This document shows positions 55,583-64,000 of a stretch of 64,000 bases of DNA, one piece after another (positions within the stretch are counted from its first letter, which is position 1; each line of letters opens with the position of its first letter). The stretch is from Struthidea cinerea (lineage: Eukaryota; Chordata; Aves; Passeriformes; Corcoracidae): assembly GCA_013397865.1 (NCBI GenBank), contig VZTI01005061.1, forward strand, positions 599,032-663,031, in the 5' to 3' direction. A program made the translations under genes and the position numbers. The notes under the pieces were generated by a model. It ran no database searches and was not told the DNA's origin. It saw only the letters and a list, made by a program, of their open reading frames with translations.

Positions 55583-58500
55583 TAAGAGCAGCAGCCTGTC
55601 TCCCAGTCATGGGGGAAGAGGGACCCTCCCAGTGCTTGGCCCTGAACACCCAGGGATGAAGATGTCAGTGAGACGTAATCCAAAATAAGTGTAAAGACTC
55701 TGAAGTGTCGCTGGCTGACTTTTAAAAGTTTGTTTATAGCATGGTAGGAGGATTGCCTCAATCCGGCAATATCTTGCTTTGAGAATTGACTTGAACTGAT
55801 TTCTTTCCTTACATTTTTCTTTCTTTTTCCCTTTTTTCTTTCCTGCAGTAAGTGTTGATGGTTTGAGAAGGTGGTATATTGAGGTTCAGTTATTTTTGGA
55901 TGGTTACAAACACCTCTCTGATAAGACATGATGGAATGCAAGTTAAAAATTAGGAGCACTTCCCTCAGGATGAATTGCAGAGCCTGGCTAAGGTTAAGAT
56001 TTTCTGGAGTGGTTTCTGGCAGTTTGGAATTACAAGGAGGGTGTCCATTAGTGACAGCCTTGACACCTGCTCAGTCACCCAGCAATGTGTTGCTCCTTGG
56101 TCTACCTGGATAAGGAGAAGAGTTTGATATCCAGTCTCTGGCAAGTCATGCAAAATCAAACTCAGCCTGTGTTGCTGGGGTACTCCAGCCCCAGGAGCTC
56201 CTGAACATCTCCTGGTTCCCACTGTCCAGTTTCCCAGGGAAGAGGCAATAAAGTAGTACTTCAGATGGCTTGATAGCTTTATAGGCTGCAGTTACAAAGT
56301 TTAACTTAATCTTGATGCATTTTACCTCTGCTGTGGTACCTGATCTCTTTGGAGATCACTTAAGTCTCAGCTAAGCCAGGTCCTGGAACTGTCTAACAGC
56401 TCTGTCAGTTTATAAGTACTTCTTGTGAGACACGGGCTGGAGACAGAGAGCTTCCCTTTTCCATCTCCCCTTACAACAAGAGTTTTTCCTGTGAACTCCT
56501 TGTGTAGCCTTTCTCTCTCATGTAGCTTGAGTATGTTGGTGAATTGTATTTTCTGATACTTTATGCTCAACAAATAAAAGTAAGTTTCTTACATCTCTAA
56601 CATACTGCACCCTCCAACAGTTGACGTGGAAACATCCACATGAAATTCTGATACATTTGCAGACATTATCTTAGGATTGAGGATAGCTGGGAGAGGTAAT
56701 GTACAAGCAGAAAATTGGGAGATTGTTCAGTGTTGAATGTAGAGTCTTATATAAAACTCACTGAAATCAGGGCAAGTCTGTGTGCTGGCTTGGATGGAAT
56801 TCAGCCCTTCAGTTTTTTTGGTTATGACTCAGTAAAGAGATAAAGATCCACTCACAATACTGAAGAAAAAAACAGTATCAGAAATCAAAGGCAATAATGG
56901 TTCAGTGATGAAAAATAAAGGATATAAGCATGGTGATGAAGGGGAGGGGAAGAGGCCATCCACAGTGCCCTCAGCAGACTTCGTGCTACAGTAGATTAAG
57001 TTTTGTGTCTTCACATTCATTTTTTTCCTTAATGACACTGAGCTTGTTCAAGTAGGTGTGTAAATTTCTTGTGATAGATGCTGTTTGTGAATTACTTTTG
57101 TCCATTACTCAAAGGTCAACTTGACATTCAAAATAAGTGCAATTCATTAGATATGGCATAAGACTATGGTATTTTAGTCTTTCACATCCGTTTCCATATG
57201 CCATTATTTTGTAGGTTTGAAAATTGTTCCGTAGTCAAATCTTAGTAAAGCTGATTATCTCTTTAGGATGATACTGATTTGAAACTTTAATTTCTATGAC
57301 TACATATACAAAAACTAAATAAACAATAATGAACTAAGCTTGCAAATGAAAAATTTTAAAGGGGGAAGGGGAATCTGATGGAACAATAGTGACTGGAAAA
57401 AACAGCCCAAAGATAATGGCTGGTATGAAGATATGGAGCTCTCAAAAGATGCATTCAAAAATGGCACATGGCTAAGAGTATAGAAAGAAAAAATATTTAG
57501 CTATGATTTTCAGCTATGGCTGTGAAGAAACATGAAAGGTGAAACACATATACATAAATGTTTATGTGCACCAGTCAGTTCCTGATGGGTAGCTAACAGG
57601 ATGCTTGCAAACATTTTATTTTCATATCTTGCATATTTACTGAATAATATAAGCATTTATGTAATAGTTCCACTTCTGCAGCTTAAAAGTGATTTTAACT
57701 TTTTTCCTCATGGTAATGAGTGTTTAGGAATCAGGCCCTTGCAGGTGCCGACTATCTCCAGTGCAAAGGGACTCTAAGGTCTTAAAAGATCTTGCAAGAG
57801 GAAACAAATGATATATTCCTCAAAGTGTGGGCTTTGTTGTCTGTGCCTGTGAGGTCCTAAATCAAAGCCCACTGAAATAATGGAAAAGGCTGGAAAAATG
57901 AGATAAGAAATAGGAATAAAATAGTGTATGTGCTGAGAGCAAACAGAAAATAACTCAGGAACATCTCATCTTCATGTACTTTAGGGAAATGAATAACTAA
58001 GTACGAATATTGAAGAAAGGAAACATGATTTGGAACAAATGACTCATTTCACACCAGGAGTTCAGCACGGAGCCTTTGCTCCTGCCTGGGTGCACTGAAA
58101 CCACCTCTGGTGGGAATGACTGTGGATGATTTTGAAGCATTTACATGCACACAGAAACACCATGGAGGGGGGAGGTAGCATCTCAGTGATGCTGATTAAT
58201 GAACTGGCTGAGTAAAAGCAAGCATGCTCTTTACTTTGCACAGGGAAATGCTCAAGGGGAGGCTTTTGAGATGAGAACGCTCCAAGCAATTTTGTTTTGT
58301 GTTCGTCACTATTCAAAAATGTCATAAGATCTAAGTTTTTATGAGCTAAAGGTTATTGTGTCAAGGCAATTGAGAAGTATGTGAAGTCAGTGCAAGGGTG
58401 CTGTGCCCAGCCATTGAATCTGGCTTCCTGTTGATGATTTATCAGCAGGAGCATTTCCTCTGCAGTTCAGAGGAGTGGGAAGGTCTGTGTGTTTGCACAG

Positions 58501-59133
58501 AGGTATGGGTTTTCTTTCTCCATCAGCTGTATTCAGCAATTCTTTTTCCCCCCCATTCTCCCAGACTGTGTAGAAAGGTAGATTTTAAATGAAAATATAA
58601 TGGATGGGAATTTTTGTTAGCTATTGATTTAAAAGTTTGATTGTCATCTTAACGCCTGGAACCTGACATCTTGATTTTTGCTGGATCTTCACAGTGAGGT
58701 TGCTCTCCAAACTCACAGTCAACCTGAAAATAATGAGGCTCTGGAGGTTTCCATCCAGATGAGTTTTACTTCGGTCCTTTGAACTCAGGAGACACAGGAG
58801 CACAGCCTTGTGCACTTAGCCTGGTTTGACATTTTGTGTGGGAGAAGTGGCTTACTAAGTTCTCTTCCAGACAAGATTAAATATTTTAATTTTCAGGTAT
58901 GATTGGGTCTGGGCTTTTGGGACCACCTCTAATTTTAATTAAGAACCAAACCCAAACCACTCTACCAGCAGAAAATATTATTCTAAAATTATGTGAAATT
59001 AATGAATGTAGGCTTTCTTTTTCAGTTTAAAAATGAAGTGTCCTTAACTTTCCAGTTTGCTTTGGTTTGCTTAGTTTTGGATTCTAGGTTATACAGTTCA
59101 GGGTTGGTTTTTTTTAGAAAAAGAGGTTACACA

Positions 59134-59159
59134 CTTCCTTTTTTTTTTTTTTCCTTTTT
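59134..59159. repeat. Pure pyrimidine tract with T14
   Basis: Twenty-six consecutive pyrimidines including T14 at 59139-59152, in intron 3. It is not followed by an AG acceptor and exon, so it is read as simple repeat rather than a splice signal. Confidence 0.85.
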
Positions 59160-59784
59160 GTTTGGGAAAAAAGAAGTCAATTTGAACCTGTGTAGAAGAG
59201 CTCTTCCTCAAGTACCAGTAGTAAGTCTGTAAAACACAGCCATGATCCTTTAACAAGGAGCAGTTCTGCTGTGATATTGCTTACTGTGTTACACTTCTCA
59301 TAGGGTGAGCTATCTCAATGGAAAGATGATTTTTTTAATGCAAAATACTGTGGTCTTTTTGACCTGAATGCGTAAAAGACAGTCTTTTTTGAGCAAATCT
59401 TTTTATCTTGACTTCCTGCAAACGAGTTCATAATCTCCTGATTATTGTTGTGGAAAGTAAAGTTCAGAGACTAATTTATCCACAATGAAAATATAATTTC
59501 CTGTAATTTTTGGCAGCAAAATTTGTTTCAGAATTATGTGCTTCTGAAAATTTTAGTATGGTGACAAAACAAAGATGAAAATGTTTGAGGTTAATACACT
59601 CTTTTTTGATGCACATGAACAGAACCTTTAAACAGAGAATGAAACCGTTTCCTGTCCTGATTTATTGAATCGACAAATCCAGAACCTCAGAGCATGATTT
59701 GACCTTTCCCACATATGTGTGTGTTAAATATAAAGTCTATTGTCAAAAGCAATCAGGAAAGGAGTTCCCAGGACTATGCAAGTA

Positions 59785-59990
59785 ATTTTGGGTAAACAAC
59801 AAGGTGAATTATGTAACTAAATTTGTTCATGTTATCGTGAATGAGATTATGTCGGATAGACAAGCCCTAAATTATGCATAGATAATATTGTTTATCTATC
59901 ATGCTTCCCAGACAGAATTTTAAGTGTTTTACATTACTATTGCTATTTTTAGTGTCTCGCTGCAGTGATAATGGCTTTAATGTTATCTAG
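59785..59990. promoter_or_regulatory. Candidate intron 3 enhancer: forkhead site and paired GATA motifs
   Basis: A forkhead-type GTAAACAA lies at 59792-59799. A perfect inverted repeat at 59878-59899 (ATAGATAA, 6-base spacer, TTATCTAT) presents two GATA-factor cores in opposite orientation. A further TTATCTAGG lies near 59984-59992. The surroundings are rich in ATTA/TAAT and free of simple repeats. Regulatory function is inferred from motif arrangement alone. Confidence 0.28.
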
Positions 59991-61779
59991 GTTTGGCCAA
60001 GTATAGTAATCTCTGTGCTATAAAAGGAGGCTTGAAGTCCTCTGTGAAGGGATAAAGGTTGGCTTTGTCACTGAAATTCCTTTGATGAACTGTTTCAAGA
60101 AGCTTATTTTAGGGCTGGCATCCAAGTGCAGTAAAAGTGACAGTTTCCTCTCTTCTCCCCTCACATAATTCTTATGAATCATGTGCTCAGCAACATTAAC
60201 CTGTTTTCAGAGTTTCTTAAACTTCTTGACAACTTGAACAAAACAATTTGCAGAAATGAAACAAGACCACTTGCTTTCAGCTTTTTAAATGAAAAACATT
60301 TGTAACTCGTCTTCTGATTTAATGGCATTCTAACACCAAAAAGTTCTCTGCTTAAAAATGACCAAATAGTTGCACTTTGGCTGAGTGTCAGGGTATTCAG
60401 ACCAGCTGTGTCAACTTAACCTCTCCACCTTTTAGGTGTTGTGATGCCTATCTTAGTTGCTTAGGAATTTTTTTAAATTCCCAGGTTAAAAGGTTCTATG
60501 GAATTGTGAACTATGACATTTGAGGAAAAATTCAACTAAGCAAACATCTTTTTCTTCCCTCCTCCCACTGTCCTCACACACAGGATATCCCGTCTTAATG
60601 TTTCTTGGTGGTGAAGGACTTACCCTCCTTAATAAATAGAATTACATTATGACAGGTATAAATTTCTGACAGTTCTTCCATGGATATTTTCAAAGATTAC
60701 ACAATCCCTCATGTCAGCCAAAGTTTGTATATCTTTAATTTCTCTGGAAGGCCTCATTGCCAGGAAAGGGCTGGAACAGTAACTTTTTTAATATTTACTG
60801 TATCATCCATCTTCCTCCTTGTCTTCTTTCCTTTTTGTGGGGAGGCAGAATGAAAATTGATGGTTTATGTGTAAAAACAAGGAAGAGCAGCATTAAGCAG
60901 GAGAAAGCCCAAGAGCCAGTTTAATCCATGTCTTGCATCCTTGCTGCTGCTCTCCCTGCCAGTCTGTGAGCTTCGATTTCCTCCAATGTGTGTTGATGGG
61001 TTGGTTGGTTTTTTCTCAGCATCAAGTCTTGGCAAGACCTCTCCCTCCTTTTCTTTATTCAAGGCATATGCCTACGAGCAGTAGAAAGTTATTTTTGCTT
61101 GTGGGTGGGGGGTAACTGTGGGTTTCATGTGAGTTCAGAGCATTTAATTGCTGTAAATTCTGGTTGAGGCTGTAGGATGAGAAAAGTGAGTAGGAGGGAA
61201 ATGAGCCTGCCCACGTCTTTCCCCAGATGACAGCAGTGAATTTTATCTAAGCAGGAACTCTCTCTGTCAAGAGCCAGCTCCTGGGAGTTTCACCTATGCC
61301 TGCCAGGGGAGAATCTTTGCTTTTTAATGTTGCTGATATTTTTTTCTTTCAAGTTAGCAATAAGCTTTAAGAAGTGCAGAAGTAGGTTTCACCCATGGAT
61401 GAAGGTGAATTACTCTGCTCTTACCACCACTAATCACTTGGCTCTTCCTAGTCAATTTGTTGTTTTTGAGAGGAAAAGTCGCTTGTCTTTTGGAGACTGT
61501 AATTCACACTAAAATTCACGCTTGAAGAAATTCGCTTACTTTTCAGCCTTGTTACACCTGGAGTTGACCTCAAAGCTGGGCAATAAGGCTGGGTGTTAGT
61601 ATTGCAGGGGATGTTTCAACCCAGAATCACTCCCTCTCAATAATAAATGTATTGATGGTTCAGTCATGAAAGCTTTTAAGCCAAAAAATACAGCAGGTTT
61701 ATTTATTTCAGCAAAGCTACCTCTTTGTGCATGTGCACAGCAACCTTTAAGAGCAAACACATGCTAACGTGTTTAAGTA

Positions 61780-62165
61780 TTCATTTGATCTATGATCTTT
61801 CTCTTTGAACTGGGAATAAATTGTGATCTCCCCTGCTGGGAGCTCCTGGTGTCTTCAGGGGCATGAGCGAGCCTTGTACCCTCTGAAGAACGAAACAGAT
61901 ACATAACTGGCTGCAAGGCACCCCGCTGGATGCTCCACTCAGACACGTGTGCTGTGATAAAGATAACATCCCAAAAGTGCAGCGTGCCAGGTGACTGCAG
62001 ATCTGCAGCCACCAGCAAGCCATCAGCAATTAGGAAGGGCCTGTGATGTATAATTCACACCCTGCTATTCTGAGTTTGCACAGGGGCCTGTGAAGTTCAC
62101 AGGGTGATGGATTGAAGAGCGTTAGATGTTTCAATGATGAAATACTGTGAAAAGTAATTTGGAGG
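61780..62165. promoter_or_regulatory. Candidate intron 3 regulatory element: E-box with tandem GATA
   Basis: A CACGTG E-box at 61944-61949 is followed within 6 bp by TGATAA (61955-61960), which abuts AGATAA (61961-61966). The block is more GC-balanced than the surrounding AT-rich intron and is not a recognised repeat. Minus-strand frames of about 80 codons overlap it without protein features. Its role as an enhancer is a hypothesis. Confidence 0.28.
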
Positions 62166-64000
62166 CAATAATGAAAGTGCCTGCAGAAGTTTACAGAGAC
62201 GAATTTTCGCTCATCAAGGTTATTTGGGTTTCTCTTTTTTCTTCAATAGTACTAAGAATAAATTAAATTTTTTAAAATATAAGTATGACTGCTGATTGGC
62301 CTGACAAAAACAAACGTATCCAATTTATAGTAAAAAAAGCACATCAAATTATGTTTATTCAACTAATTCACTCCCAGTCCTCCGTACTCTGGAGTAACCT
62401 TGACAAGAAAAATTGAGTATTCTCTGAACAAAACTTTTCTTTTGTGAAGACTTGCTTTTACAGAGCTGCTTTTCTCCTGTAAAGACTTTGTGAAATTTCA
62501 GCTGATGAACTGCTTTGTCATGTAGTTAACATGCAAAGTGGTTTTAAGAACACTGAGTTTATATAACATTTGAAGAGGTTCTTGTTAAAATCATCCTACC
62601 TTTTTGCTTCCTCCCTAGATGATAATGACTGAAAAGCAAAAATTAGTTAAACTTTTTATTCTGTCATGCAGTGAACTTTGCAAAACTATTTGAAGCTCTC
62701 TTACAGAAGCTATAAAACAGAGCCACAGTTTTGGATGGGGATGGATTAACTTCTCTTGTCTTACACTATATTTATATCCCTCAACAAAAATGCTGCTAAT
62801 TTGTGCATCTGCTCCTACTGGTGTATATATAATTTTGACACTGGATAAATAATGAAGAAGAGACAAAAGCTGAAACCAATTAGTGCAGAAGAGCTCTCAA
62901 GTGGTCTGGCATCCTGCAACTCAAGTTAGTACATTGCTAACTTGAGTCTATGTCCTCCAGTAAATGAAAGTCATAGTGTAGTTTTTAAACTTTCTCTTTT
63001 TTATTAACTTTGCTTTATGTTAAGTGGTGAAAGAGTTGGGGAGAGGTTGGTACTGACTGTGCAGTCTGCACAATTCCGTATGTGGAGTTTTTATAAGAAA
63101 CCAAACTAAGAACAGGTCACTTCAGAAACAGAACTAACAGAAATGAGGAGCACCAAAGGAGGACTGCACAAAAGAGCAAAGGAGGCAAGAGACCAAAAGA
63201 TTAAATTTATTTCATCACACACATCCCATTGGCATGGCATTGCCCTTGTGGAATGGTAGAAGTGCTCTTTTTAGAAAACTGAGGTTTTTCTGTGCCCATT
63301 TGTGTTTTTGTTACAAAGCCCAGGAAGGATGAGCACAATTTTAAATGGTGGCAATAAGGATTTGTAAAACTGTGTCGATTCTGGGGACTCAAAAGTTTGC
63401 AGATAGCTTTCAGAGATTGGGAAGTGCCTGTGTGATGCTGTTTTAAAAGCAACCAAAATATAGGAATATAAGTGTTACCTTCCTTGATACCATGACCAAC
63501 AGAGATCTTTGTGGGTGCTGTATGTGATTTTGGCAAATATCTGAGGCTCTCGAAGGCACTGAGAAAATCTAAGGAAGCTCTTGACCAGTGACCATGTCCC
63601 TATTTTGAATCAACCCCCTAAACTGATGCCTTAAATATATAGGAGGGTCATCAACATCCAAAATCAACTTCCTCATCTCCAGTTCTACAGAACCAACCCC
63701 CAAGATGAAAAACCTGGTGTGGTGACTACTTATAAAACTTGGATCTGTGTGACTATCAGCAAAATATTCTCTCCTAGCCTCTTGTTGCAGAGAACTGCCC
63801 AGTAAGTGGCGTGGAGAAGGCTGGGTGACCAGGGCTTTTTTCAGTTGTAAGATGAGCTGTAAATGCCTGTTTGTCCCTATCAGTAGCTGTGCAGAGCATC
63901 TGGAAGCACAACTTGCCCTCTCACATGAAAACGAAGGTGTATGTAGGAAGCAGTGGGGAATTTTCCCAGCAGAGTTACAGTAGTGACAGTTTGATCCACC

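Overview
This window is vertebrate nuclear DNA, and very probably avian. It is intron-dominated and moderately AT-rich, with few interspersed repeats. The clearest repeats are CR1 LINE 3' ends, the characteristic bird/reptile retrotransposon, plus heavily decayed older relics. Nothing in it looks bacterial, viral or plasmid-derived.

Only one gene is supported: ADCY5 (adenylate cyclase type 5), on the + strand. Two consecutive internal coding exons are visible. Exon 2 (50244-50393, 150 bp, 50 codons) encodes the last transmembrane helix of the first membrane domain and the start of the cytoplasmic linker helix. Exon 3 (55460-55581, 122 bp) encodes the rest of that helix and the entry into the C1a catalytic domain. 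Both have canonical AG/GT boundaries and join in frame. The GC-rich exon 1 (N-terminus and helices M1-M5) and exon 4 (first catalytic metal-binding aspartate) are not in the window. By inference 1-50243 is therefore the 3' part of a very long intron 1, 50394-55459 is the complete intron 2, and 55582-64000 is the 5' part of intron 3.

Intron 1 holds a (ATCC)15 microsatellite, CR1 fragments near 18.7 kb and 23.3 kb, two probable ancient amniote repeat relics at 22.5-23.3 kb, homopolymer tracts and a perfect 20-bp tandem duplication at 44.0 kb. Several stretches have the texture of conserved regulatory DNA (clustered TAAT/AATTA, AGATAA, forkhead or octamer motifs). These are at 11.9-12.2, 14.6-14.8, 59.8-60.0 and 61.8-62.2 kb. 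They are hypotheses that need cross-species alignment.

I found no RNA gene, second protein gene, CRISPR array or intact mobile element, and no convincing new biological system. The long ORFs other than those through the ADCY5 exons look like chance open frames. The most checkable points are the AGG codon at the position equivalent to human ADCY5 Arg418, a weak candidate alternative first exon near 41.1 kb, and the paired GATA and E-box/GATA motif clusters in intron 3.
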